64,000 bases of DNA. Origin: Thorsellia kenyensis (GTDB taxonomy: Bacteria > Pseudomonadota > Gammaproteobacteria > Enterobacterales > Thorselliaceae). This document shows positions 55,601-63,165 of the stretch, in pieces. How positions within the stretch are numbered: position 1 is the stretch's first letter; each line of letters starts with the position of its first letter. Position numbers and translations under genes: made by a program. The stretch covers positions 124,001 through 188,000 of the forward strand of contig NZ_JBHLXE010000013.1 of NCBI RefSeq assembly GCF_042432445.1, in the 5' to 3' direction. Under the pieces are notes generated by a model that saw only the letters and a program-made list of their open reading frames with translations, was not told where the DNA came from and made no database searches.

Positions 55601-57697
55601 TCTAGGATCGACTGTAACAGAAGTTAAATCTTCTATTGTAGGTAACACTGCATTCGCGACATCTTCTCGTCTAAAATCACGACAAAGTGCCTCTGCATTT
55701 AAGAAATTATATGTTTTTATTCCTTTACTTAATTCATCAAACGTAAGCAACCATTTATTAATGGTAAAAGAGTGATTTCTTACAATCGTTGGATCAGCTT
55801 TGTTAGTTGCAGTTATTCTAACGACACTATTTCTAGGTGGTATTTTTAATAATGTCACCATCCCTGTTTCGTCAACAGAAGCAGATTTTTCATTCTGAAC
55901 GACTTTCCAAGTCCAATTTTGTCTATTAGTTGTTATATTAAAGTTTTCCGCAAATAATCGGAAATTAGCTCCAGCAAACCCTGTGGTAGGGTACCCTCTA
56001 CCATATTGAGGTATAATGGGAAACGACCCACCGTAATTATATTGAACTAATCGAATACCAAACATATCATTTTCTTCACCATACAAATTAGTATCTTTTT
56101 CAGCCCAATTTCCTTTCAATCCAAAACCGTCAAACGCTTCAATACGTAATTTAATAACATTTCCAACAATTCCTTCTTGATTATCAACGTCCAGACGAAG
56201 TGAATTTCTTTCTATATCTATGGGTCCTGAATCTGGTGCAGGAACAGGATTATCATAATCAGGAATGTTAGTAGGATCAGTGACAATATATCCTTCTTTT
56301 AAAACAACCTCTTCAGCCCCTTCTTCTTCCTGATTAATAGTGTAGGACCATTTATAATAGGATGCGTCATAAGATTTAGTACTGTTACTTGGTGTGTAGC
56401 GATACGTTGCAAAAATAGGCTCACCAATTAAAGGCCAATCGGTTAGTTTGATATTGGAAACTTGAGGTCTTACTAACGGCTCAATTTTTTCTTCAAATTC
56501 ATCCAATTTATGGGTTTTAATATTTCCAGCAATTGGAATAGCATCTTGCTCAGAACGCCTAAGTGGCAAAATAGAAAACTCAGCCACATGACCGATATCA
56601 TCGAGACTTAGCACCAGTGTTTTACTTTGTGTTAATGTGACTAATTCACTTAAGGCTGCCTTATTTTCTTCTAAAGTGAGTGTTTCATCATATTGATTAG
56701 CAACATATCGCGACTCTTCACTGTCACCCCATACGTACACTGAATGATCATAAATATCAGAGATTAATGATGGAAACGTATCAGGAAAAGGATAAAAATC
56801 GTAGGTTATTTCTAACGTCTGACCTGGTGAGTATATACCGGAAATAGAAATATTATCTATGCGTGGTCGTTCTGGATTTGGTTGTACTTTTCCTCCTCCT
56901 GTACCTTGCTTAATGGTATTTTTTTCACCTTGCACCGTAGCTAGACTATTTGGATTATTTAACACAATTCCAGGATTAGAGGGCGGTAACTGCTCATAAA
57001 AATAGTTCAAGTCCCAAATCTTAATTGGCTTACCATCTCGGGGTTGGCCTATCTCAGATTTTGGAGTGTAAGTCACACCTATGTATTTACCTAATGCTGC
57101 CTCAGGAATTTTCACTGCAGTAGTAAATTTACCACTCAGTGGAATTTCATTTGGAATTTCATTATTGGTATTAAATGAAGTGCTCTCAGTACTTGCTGTT
57201 GAATTGGCCGGAATTATCGCCTCTGGGTACCTTTTATTAATACTGATGGCAACATTTTCTATTTCTTCCCAGCTTTTAATTAAAGAAATATCTGGGGTAT
57301 CAATAATAAACCATTCAACTATATGATCTGTCGATGTAGAGCAAGCATCTTCATCAAAATCATCATATGAAAAAAATTTTTCCCATTGAGTATTTACCTT
57401 AGAAGAGGAAGTATTTTGTTCAACATTTTTCGTAATTTGCCCACATGAGTTATCATAAAAACCTATAATGGAACCTACCGTAGGTATTCTTCGGCCATGT
57501 TCATCAAAAGCTCCCCTATTTCCCTCTTCTGGTGAACGGTACATCAAAGTCCCAATTGATTTCATATAAGGATAAAATCCTAATATTTCTGAGTCATTTG
57601 TTGATTTACTGAGTGTATCAGCAAAAACTCCTCTAGAAAAAATCAAGGTGATTAAAATCATTAATATATATCTAAGTGAAAAATGATTAGTTGACAT
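52691..57697 (-). CDS. RatA-like exported protein with four Ig/lectin-like modules
   Basis: This 1668-aa protein has a signal peptide (cleavage likely after SRGVFA, residue 26). Residues about 28-240 form a head domain shared with the small secreted genes upstream (LGFYPYMKSIG, PTVGSIIGF, VEWFIID, LGKYIGVTYTPKSEIGQP). Two further beta-rich domains span about 275-540. Four modules then start near residues 545, 813, 1101 and 1388. Each has an Ig-like part (GFPSVGFNGAAFNLFAED, NRNWTWQVEGG, VILLAKPP) and a lectin-like part (LC near its start, LPSLADLT, YSQWGRLDNY, SGxYxWTR, GDWF, AACIVY) with two conserved Cys. This matches my memory of Salmonella RatA/RatB-type repeats (adhesion domain). A surface role is inferred. 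Confidence 0.7.
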   Translation of the reverse strand: MSTNHFSLRYILMILITLIFSRGVFADTLSKSTNDSEILGFYPYMKSIGTLMYRSPEEGNRGAFDEHGRRIPTVGSIIGFYDNSCGQITKNVEQNTSSSKVNTQWEKFFSYDDFDEDACSTSTDHIVEWFIIDTPDISLIKSWEEIENVAISINKRYPEAIIPANSTASTESTSFNTNNEIPNEIPLSGKFTTAVKIPEAALGKYIGVTYTPKSEIGQPRDGKPIKIWDLNYFYEQLPPSNPGIVLNNPNSLATVQGEKNTIKQGTGGGKVQPNPERPRIDNISISGIYSPGQTLEITYDFYPFPDTFPSLISDIYDHSVYVWGDSEESRYVANQYDETLTLEENKAALSELVTLTQSKTLVLSLDDIGHVAEFSILPLRRSEQDAIPIAGNIKTHKLDEFEEKIEPLVRPQVSNIKLTDWPLIGEPIFATYRYTPSNSTKSYDASYYKWSYTINQEEEGAEEVVLKEGYIVTDPTNIPDYDNPVPAPDSGPIDIERNSLRLDVDNQEGIVGNVIKLRIEAFDGFGLKGNWAEKDTNLYGEENDMFGIRLVQYNYGGSFPIIPQYGRGYPTTGFAGANFRLFAENFNITTNRQNWTWKVVQNEKSASVDETGMVTLLKIPPRNSVVRITATNKADPTIVRNHSFTINKWLLTFDELSKGIKTYNFLNAEALCRDFRREDVANAVLPTIEDLTSVTVDPRNDLRSKGANGSSEGRKTIYNFPSNDFYSQWGNLIYYRTPNLVSGGITTTRSFRNSGRYMWTRDTHQRTGQAMYAGNVGYGDWLATPNSNMMLNAACIIYSDNFMPEEPDYIEGPMAGIKLTNNVYTNRNVGIPTEHKYGEGFPTIGFNGAIFNLFAEDKPGTSYFNSNNISRNRQWSWKVDGGEIATNTQPSKNEYVSVSYQGQVILLKKPPRNKVIKITAVNGQHRKTHSFTLDKWVISFRELNNGGGARTFTLLEAQKMCHDFKRDDIKQAYLPSLADLTAIPVDPANDLRSKGAGSSQGYAQVYKFPSSDLYSQWGRLDDYRIADVNTGKLTGITSFVRSGSYQWSRDSHPRIGQGIHTGNSIYGDWFANPNSNQKLNAACIVYLDERVPSTPELMKDHMAGIKLTYNGYPKTQIGFNPEHEHGKGFPNVGFNGATFNLFAEDKPGMSYFNSNNLSNNRQWSWKINGGEFATSTQPSKNAYASVSYEGQVILFAKPPKDYVIEVTALNSIQLKKHTFTIDKWMLNYQELSGGAKTYNLLDAKNLCHNYKKEGLGQAFLPSVLDLTSVPADPENDLQSKGAGGSAEGFSTIYTYPSTDFYSQWGRLDNYRAASPETGKHLSMNAFPRSGYYQWTRSHHEKTGKPIYTSNGAYGDWFSTPNSNQLLNTSCVVYSNGFVPEQPPYKEALMAGIKLTNNSYPKTQIGFPTKYELGKGFPSVGFNGAAFNLFAEDEPGSDRFNSNNITNNRNWTWQVEGGQIAKPNFPSFNKYVSVTSDGLVVLLAKPPKGHILKVTAISGAQRRTHTFSINKWLLNYQELSGGARGYTFTQAQNLCANFKREGYEQAQLPNRLDMTTVPVDPENDLQSLGANNSAEGYNTVYNFPSGDYFSQWGNLDNYKLADPLTGKLLSPNAFQKSGNYLWTKSKHATTKQPIYTGNNAFGDWFVSTNPEQLTNAACIIYQTGKTRSQ
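52700..56065 (-). repeat. Four diverged 800-865-bp coding repeats
   Basis: The repeated GIKLT/GIRLV start lies near 56060, 55259, 54394 and 53534, giving units of about 268, 288, 287 and 280 residues. They are clearly homologous in protein but diverged in DNA, unlike the 969-bp repeats of the neighbouring gene. The first unit is the most distant and lacks part of the ED-P-G-x-x-x-FNSNN insertion. Confidence 0.85.
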
Positions 57698-58020
57698 TTA
57701 TTTACTTCCCATCGTCTATAAACAATCCATGTACAAGAAAAAATACCTTCAAGATTAGGTAAATAATGAAACATTTTCATATCAGGTTAGCATTTCATTC
57801 AATTCCATTGAGTTAGCTTGGTAAAACCTACTTAGTCAGCCGAGTTAATCGCAATTTCTTCATCTTTACAAAAAAGCCTGTTCCCTGATGCGTAAAATCA
57901 AATGACAGGTAACAGGCTTTTAAAAAATACCTAAGAAAATCTCTTTAGTACTATTTATTTTTATTAGTGAAAAATAAATAAAGCCTAGGCATATTTTCAA
58001 ATAAACTTAACCTACATTAT
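57698..58020. other. Intergenic region upstream of the RatA-like gene
   Basis: This is 323 bases with a bidirectional terminator at 57871-57922. It implies that the RatA-like gene has its own promoter between about 57700 and 57870 on the - strand. I cannot name the boxes with confidence. Confidence 0.45.
57871..57922. terminator. Bidirectional terminator after the first SinI-like gene
   Basis: AAAAAGCCTGTT (57871-57882) pairs with AACAGGCTTTTT (57911-57922). The inner CCTG/CAGG also pair after a C/T mismatch. It lies about 100 bases after the stop at 58021. Confidence 0.88.
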
Positions 58021-59145
58021 CTATTCAGTTTCTATAGTGACTTTTAGTCCCCATCCTTGTTCTGAATAATTTGGCGGTGTTATTTGTAATGGATCTTTTG
58101 CGTCAGCGTTAATTTTTTGCGTTCTAAATTCATACACTTTAGCACCACCTGGGCCTACTAAGTCACTATCATTATTAACGCTTTCAGTATCTTCAACTGT
58201 GTAACTTGCGATAATAGTTTCAGAATCTGTCGGATCTACAATGTTCCATTTTATGGTATTGAGTTCTTCTTCTGTCGGATCTCTATAAGAAACACCATCA
58301 GATGACTTGATTCTAATTACTGCATAGTAGGTAGTATCAACAGTTAAAGGATCTCCAGATTTAACTACTGTGTTTGTTCTAGCATTAAAGATATTGATAA
58401 AACCTTCAGGCGCACTGATTGAACCACCGCCCCCGGTAGGATTATCTCCACCATCTGGCTTTCCTTCTTCAGTACAGCTAGGATCGGTCGAACCTATCAA
58501 ACATTCACCTGGATCGACTACTTCTTTTTGCGTCCAGATTTTACTCAAATCCCATGCCTTAACTGGTGTACCTTTATTTGGATACCCGTTTTCAGAGGTC
58601 GGTGTCGCGATAAAACCAAGTCTTTTACCTGATGCAGACTCAGGAACAATAAGAGAATGACTGTTTTTGTTACCAGCCACAAAATCAGTTTCAATTTTGA
58701 CAGCAACTAAATCATCCCAACTTGCAACATTTTGTTCATCCCCAATTTGATCTGGGAATTTAAATCCATCCTTGGGCTCTATGACAAACCAATCGACTAG
58801 AAATTCCTCTTTACCGGTAACTGTATTGCCATTAGGTAATGTAAACTGGCTACCTAGTTTTGCAACAAGATCGCCATCTTTATCTACGAAACGAAATAAA
58901 TTACTTTCTGCATAAGAAGGGATTTCAATGATTGCCCCTACCTGTGGTAGGATGTATCCAGGTTTACTCGGATCTGCTTTTCCCCCTGTCACAATATTAG
59001 ATCCGATAGCCGCCATGTATGGTCTATACCCTTGAATCTTACTATCAACAAGAGGAGAAGAAGAAATGGTCGCTGCGAAACCAGTAGAAGTAAGCGCAGA
59101 GGTTAATGCGATGGCAACTAAAGTCCTTTTTATCATTATTTTCAT
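58021..59145 (-). CDS. SinI-like secreted protein 1
   Basis: This 374-aa protein starts at ATG 59145 behind AAGGAAT and has a signal peptide (KRTLVAIALTSALTSTGFAA). The N-terminal domain has the cluster's signature: IQGYRPYMAAIG, LPQVGAIIEIP, FLVDWFVIEP and ASGKRLGFIATPTSENGYP...VKAWDL. It is the member closest to the head of the RatA-like protein. A Gly/Asp/Pro linker near residue 225 (GKPDGGDNPTGGGG) leads to a C-terminal beta-rich domain ending NYSEQGWGLKVTIETE. The family resembles SinI-type autotransporter-associated proteins as I remember them. The function is unknown. It is the last gene before a terminator. Confidence 0.65.
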   Translation of the reverse strand: MKIMIKRTLVAIALTSALTSTGFAATISSSPLVDSKIQGYRPYMAAIGSNIVTGGKADPSKPGYILPQVGAIIEIPSYAESNLFRFVDKDGDLVAKLGSQFTLPNGNTVTGKEEFLVDWFVIEPKDGFKFPDQIGDEQNVASWDDLVAVKIETDFVAGNKNSHSLIVPESASGKRLGFIATPTSENGYPNKGTPVKAWDLSKIWTQKEVVDPGECLIGSTDPSCTEEGKPDGGDNPTGGGGSISAPEGFINIFNARTNTVVKSGDPLTVDTTYYAVIRIKSSDGVSYRDPTEEELNTIKWNIVDPTDSETIIASYTVEDTESVNNDSDLVGPGGAKVYEFRTQKINADAKDPLQITPPNYSEQGWGLKVTIETE

Positions 59146-59232
59146 CACTAATTCCTTTTTGGTGTCATGAAATTACAACCTAATACGTTTAAAAGACAGT
59201 GCTTTTTGGTAACACATAATGCTTATTAAACA

Positions 59233-59268
59233 CACCTAAATTAGATATCCTTTTATCTAATTTAGGTG
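59233..59268 (-). terminator. Hairpin after SinI-like gene 2
   Basis: CACCTAAATTAGAT (59233-59246) pairs perfectly with ATCTAATTTAGGTG (59255-59268) around an 8-base loop, 20 bases after the stop of the 59289 gene. The T tract is short, so read-through into gene 1 is likely. Confidence 0.7.
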
Positions 59269-59288
59269 AAAAATAAACTCAGTCTAGC

Positions 59289-60416
59289 TTATTGACCTGG
59301 CAATACTAAATTAACCCTTAAGTTTAGCCCCTGATCAGAGAAGTTTGGACCTTGTGTTTTTAATGCATCAATAGTACCTTCATTGTTCACCTGCGTTTTA
59401 AATACGGTATTGTCTTGGTTCACAAATCGTGCTTGGACTGATGCATCCGGTTGATAAGTTGCCTCGTCAGGATTAAAGTCTTTTAATGCTTCTTCATCCG
59501 AAGGCACATTCATGTAACCTTTTGCAGTCATGTATTCCGCACGTTTGTTATGTCCATTACTGTCGGTATAGTAGAGATTCCAAGTAATGTATTGTTTATA
59601 TTCGTCTGTTTTGTCTTCATATGAATTTGATTCTTCATTAAGTACAAGTACTCTGGCACCATATTCACGATTAACAAAAACTTTCTGACCACCAAGATTT
59701 TCTTGAGTCTTAACATCAAAGATTTGAACTAGGTATTGCTTACCTGGTACGACAGGTTTATCTTCAATAGCGGGGTTAGACTCTTCAGGTTTATCTACTG
59801 GTGGTAAATCTGGGATAGGATTACCCTCTTCATCCACAGGGTAGTCTTGCCCCCCTAAATAAGCAATATTGGGTACATCTAAATAAGTTCCCTCTAAAGG
59901 AAGACCTATTTGTGTATAAGGCTTGATACGGAAACCAATTTGTTTACCTATTGCATCTGGACCAACTACATAAGATTGACCTAAGTCATTTGGATTGCCA
60001 GAAACACCATCTTTAACACCCAATTTCTTGGCTGAAGCATCAATTTTTGTTGCACCTTCGTCAAGTAAATACCACTCAAAGTTAAGAACGATATTTTTCT
60101 TATCTTCAGTATCTTTATCTAAATCGTATACCTCGTAAAATTTAGAATAAGCTTCTTCTTTAAGGTGTGTAGGAACACGAACAATATCCCCAACACGAAT
60201 TGTAACTGAAGGTTTATCCGTTCCACCTTCATATGGTTTCGTTGGGTCTTCTTGTAAATACAACTGCGCACCCACACTTTTAATAATAGGTGGAAAACCT
60301 TCAATAGGTTGAGTATATGTGGACTTAAATACTTGTGCAGCAAAAACTGGAGAAGCCATGAAGCTTGTAAATACAGCTAAAGCTACGGCAGTTTTCTTAA
60401 AATAATTCCTTTTCAT
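59289..60416 (-). CDS. SinI-like secreted protein 2
   Basis: This 375-aa protein has a clear signal peptide (KKTAVALAVFTSFMASPVFA, then AQVFKS). The N-terminal domain carries IEGFPPIIKSVG, IRVGDIVRVP, FEWYLLDEG and GKQIGFRIKPYTQIGLPLEG, then YLGGQDYPVDEEGN. An acidic, proline-rich linker spans about 215-245. The C-terminal domain has YLVQIFDVKTQ, YGARVLVL and YITWNLYY, and ends NFSDQGLNLRVNLVLPGQ. It is most similar in layout to the gene at 60479. GGAG lies six bases before the ATG. Surface or periplasmic location is inferred, and the partner is unknown. Confidence 0.65.
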   Translation of the reverse strand: MKRNYFKKTAVALAVFTSFMASPVFAAQVFKSTYTQPIEGFPPIIKSVGAQLYLQEDPTKPYEGGTDKPSVTIRVGDIVRVPTHLKEEAYSKFYEVYDLDKDTEDKKNIVLNFEWYLLDEGATKIDASAKKLGVKDGVSGNPNDLGQSYVVGPDAIGKQIGFRIKPYTQIGLPLEGTYLDVPNIAYLGGQDYPVDEEGNPIPDLPPVDKPEESNPAIEDKPVVPGKQYLVQIFDVKTQENLGGQKVFVNREYGARVLVLNEESNSYEDKTDEYKQYITWNLYYTDSNGHNKRAEYMTAKGYMNVPSDEEALKDFNPDEATYQPDASVQARFVNQDNTVFKTQVNNEGTIDALKTQGPNFSDQGLNLRVNLVLPGQ

Positions 60417-60478
60417 TCAATGCTCCATAAAATAATTAAACGTACTAATAATTCATAAATAATTATCTAAATAATTAT

Positions 60479-61639
60479 TTATTGCTTTTCTTCAATAACA
60501 AGAATCGCTCTTAAGACCAATCCTTGTTCTGAAAAGTTGGGCTCACCTTGATAAAGTGCCGTTTCATTATCTAATTGTGTTTTAAATAAAAGCGTGCCTT
60601 CATCAAGTCTTAAATCTACGGAGGAACCAGGTGCAATCATTGGATCATAAGTTCCCTTTCCTCTAATATCACTTAAATTCCCTTTTGCACTCTCAGACAA
60701 TCCAGTGCTGGCAACTCGTTCAAATTTACCGTTATCGAGTTTTTTATGGAGTTCCCAAACAATATTATTTTTAAACTCCTCACTGACATCAAGATCATTC
60801 TTATCACCGTTAAATTGCGTAGTAGGTGCTTTCATCACTTTTGCTCTGTACTGACTATTGACTAGAACTTTTGTGCCAAACTCATCAACACGCTGACCAT
60901 TTTTATCCAAGATAAAGATGAGATAGTCCTCTCCATTGCCTTGAACGATACTACTGCCTATATGAGGATGTTCTCCCATGTTATCGTCTGAAATTACAGG
61001 TTGATTAGGATCTATTTTATTATTCGTATCTACAGGATAACGTTGCCCGCTCAGTTTTGATATGTCTAATACGTCTAGATAATCACCGACCCTAGGCATC
61101 CCTGTTTGTGCAATTGGGGTAATTCTAAACACAATTTTTTTACCTAAATCATCAGGTGCAACGGTATACCCAATACCTAAATCATTGTGTTTAATTCCGC
61201 TCAAAACAGGAGTTAAACCATCTAAATCATTCACTGATTGAGCTGGATCAATCACGAACCATTCAACTTTTAATGCCATTTCTTCTTCATTGGATATATC
61301 TTTATCCCAATCTTCAAATTGAAAACTTCCCTTAAAATAAGCATTAGGGTATTTCGCTTTAATCGCTTCACTTACATGCACTGGTACATAAAGGGTATCA
61401 CCCACTTGAGGATCTGTTTTATTACCATCCTCTTGTTCAAATGGGATCCCTAAAGCCCCTCCAAGATTATCTTTAGCTTTGACAATGACCACCCCTAAAG
61501 ATTCTATAATAGGCTTATGACCGTATATTTGATTTGAATAATCTGACTCAAAATAGTTATTGGCATGAACATTGATGAACCAAGCACTGTTGAGTAAAAT
61601 TCCAACTGCAAAAAAGTATCTTAAAATACAAGGTTTCAT
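60479..61639 (-). CDS. SinI-like secreted protein 3
   Basis: This 386-aa protein has a signal peptide (LRYFFAVGILLNSAWFINVHA, then NNYFES). The same two-domain plan is evident: IYGHKPIIESLG, DPQVGDTLYVP, VEWFVIDP, GKKIVFRITPIAQTGMPRVG, YLDV and LSGQRYPVD. After a linker the C-terminal domain has YLIFILDKNGQ, YRAKVMKAP and NIVWELHKK, and ends NFSEQGLVLRAILVIEEKQ. It lies 62 bases upstream of SinI-like gene 2 with no terminator between, so they are probably co-transcribed and look like a duplicated pair that has diverged. Confidence 0.65.
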   Translation of the reverse strand: MKPCILRYFFAVGILLNSAWFINVHANNYFESDYSNQIYGHKPIIESLGVVIVKAKDNLGGALGIPFEQEDGNKTDPQVGDTLYVPVHVSEAIKAKYPNAYFKGSFQFEDWDKDISNEEEMALKVEWFVIDPAQSVNDLDGLTPVLSGIKHNDLGIGYTVAPDDLGKKIVFRITPIAQTGMPRVGDYLDVLDISKLSGQRYPVDTNNKIDPNQPVISDDNMGEHPHIGSSIVQGNGEDYLIFILDKNGQRVDEFGTKVLVNSQYRAKVMKAPTTQFNGDKNDLDVSEEFKNNIVWELHKKLDNGKFERVASTGLSESAKGNLSDIRGKGTYDPMIAPGSSVDLRLDEGTLLFKTQLDNETALYQGEPNFSEQGLVLRAILVIEEKQ

Positions 61640-61681
61640 GATTTATCCTAAAAGTCTTTACTATTTTATTCCTATTTTTCT

Positions 61682-61711
61682 AAAAAAAAGGCGTAATTAA
61701 AGCAATGCCTT
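61682..61711 (-). terminator. Weak terminator after SinI-like gene 4
   Basis: Read on the - strand, AAGGC and GCCTT flank a 14-base loop and are followed by a run of T. The stem is only 5 bp, so termination is probably partial. Confidence 0.5.
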
Positions 61712-61749
61712 ATAACGTTGTTCCATTTTGACTATTCAACACAAGTAAC

Positions 61750-63165
61750 TCATTGTTGGTCATCTAAGGAAAAACTCACAGTCATAAGGGCCCCTTGTTC
61801 AGAACCTTCTAAGGTTGTTGAAGTTAATGCATTTTCATTCGTATCTTGTAATTGCAGCCAAGCATACTTGACATAGGTCACTCCTCCTTGGTCAATAGTT
61901 TCTCTTCCAAAGCGTTCAGAGTTTTCTTCGCTATTGACGGGAATATCATAAACATTTAAACAACTTGCACTTAAGTTACTTTGATGATCGGGGTTATTCC
62001 ATTTTCCTTGCAGGCAACTTTCATTTATTGGGTAATATAAATGCCAAGTAAATGGACTTTGATTGTATTCATCCAAAGTCAGAAGTCGTGTTTTTCCTTC
62101 TAAAGATTGGATATTTACTTCTGCTAAATAAGCCCTTGAGCTAAATAATTTAGGTTTATTTTCTAAGTTTTCGGCAATACTTAGGTGAGGATCAGACTTA
62201 TTTGCTAATATATTTTTATCTGGATTATCTTCAGGATAAATTTTAACCGTAATTATTTGATTGTTTTGACTACAATTATTTGTATTACCTTCCTTAATTT
62301 CAGTGCCTAAAGACGTAATAAAGCTTCTTTTCTCTAATAGCTTTTGCGATAATCCAGGAAACGTAAATTCACCTCTGACCAGATCTTGCATAAACCATTG
62401 AGGAGAATACTCAAGTGACATATCACCAGAATCACTTCCTGGCTCTAAGAATTTTCCTTTAGATAAGTCATCTACGAAGACAGGATCGTCGTATTTCAGG
62501 GTAAATGGCATACTGCCAATCATAGTCCAAGGAGTTATTTGATAGACCACTTTCATACCAACGGTAGAAATTTTTACACCATCAACATTCAAGGTAGGTG
62601 GAATTTCTAATACAACTTTATTACTCGAAATAGAAATTTCAGGATGTTCAGTCGTGACCCAGATAATGTCATCGTAACCGCCATTTTTAGGTAAAAAGCC
62701 AAAAAGAATTTTGTCGCTTGTCTTATAATGAATATAAGTAAATGTTTTATCTTCTGAAAGGGCATTCATTTCCGTTTTTGATGCATCCCAATCCCCGTCA
62801 ATATCAATAACTTGATAGTTTACCGAAACTCGAGAACAGGTCTCTAATTGTCCTTGTGAATTATCAACCATGGCTATCGTCCTTATTCCAGGAGATGTTC
62901 CTAAAAGCGGCTTAGAAGCAGTGGAAACTACTGAAGAAACCTCACCACTTAAATCAAATGCCCCTTGTTTTTCTAGAGCATTCACATCAGTATCTGGGAA
63001 TAAATATCTATACTTAGGATCGACTTTCAGTTGTATATTATTAGGTTCATTGGAGTCAGATGCATAAAGCTGTGCACTGAACAAAATTGAACTTGTTGCC
63101 ATAATAACCGCAATGTGCTTACTTAAAATATTTTTTTTATTTTCCTCTCTCATTATCTGTTTCAT
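61750..63165 (-). CDS. SinI-like secreted protein 4 (divergent, longer)
   Basis: This is a 471-aa protein. After a charged start (MKQIMREENKKNILSKH) comes a hydrophobic signal (IAVIMATSSILFSAQLYA, then SDSNEP). The N-terminal half has CSRVSVNYQVIDIDGDW and GMKVVYQITPWTMIGSMPF, the latter a diverged form of the family's GK-I-F-x-I-x-P...G-x-P block. A second part holds ITSLGTEI and an FTWHLYYP segment equivalent to the I-x-W strand of the others. The end LEGSEQGALMTVSFSLDD matches the shared C-terminal signature. It has four or more Cys, unlike its neighbours. Its ATG follows directly on the TAA of the upstream gene. Confidence 0.6.
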   Translation of the reverse strand: MKQIMREENKKNILSKHIAVIMATSSILFSAQLYASDSNEPNNIQLKVDPKYRYLFPDTDVNALEKQGAFDLSGEVSSVVSTASKPLLGTSPGIRTIAMVDNSQGQLETCSRVSVNYQVIDIDGDWDASKTEMNALSEDKTFTYIHYKTSDKILFGFLPKNGGYDDIIWVTTEHPEISISSNKVVLEIPPTLNVDGVKISTVGMKVVYQITPWTMIGSMPFTLKYDDPVFVDDLSKGKFLEPGSDSGDMSLEYSPQWFMQDLVRGEFTFPGLSQKLLEKRSFITSLGTEIKEGNTNNCSQNNQIITVKIYPEDNPDKNILANKSDPHLSIAENLENKPKLFSSRAYLAEVNIQSLEGKTRLLTLDEYNQSPFTWHLYYPINESCLQGKWNNPDHQSNLSASCLNVYDIPVNSEENSERFGRETIDQGGVTYVKYAWLQLQDTNENALTSTTLEGSEQGALMTVSFSLDDQQ

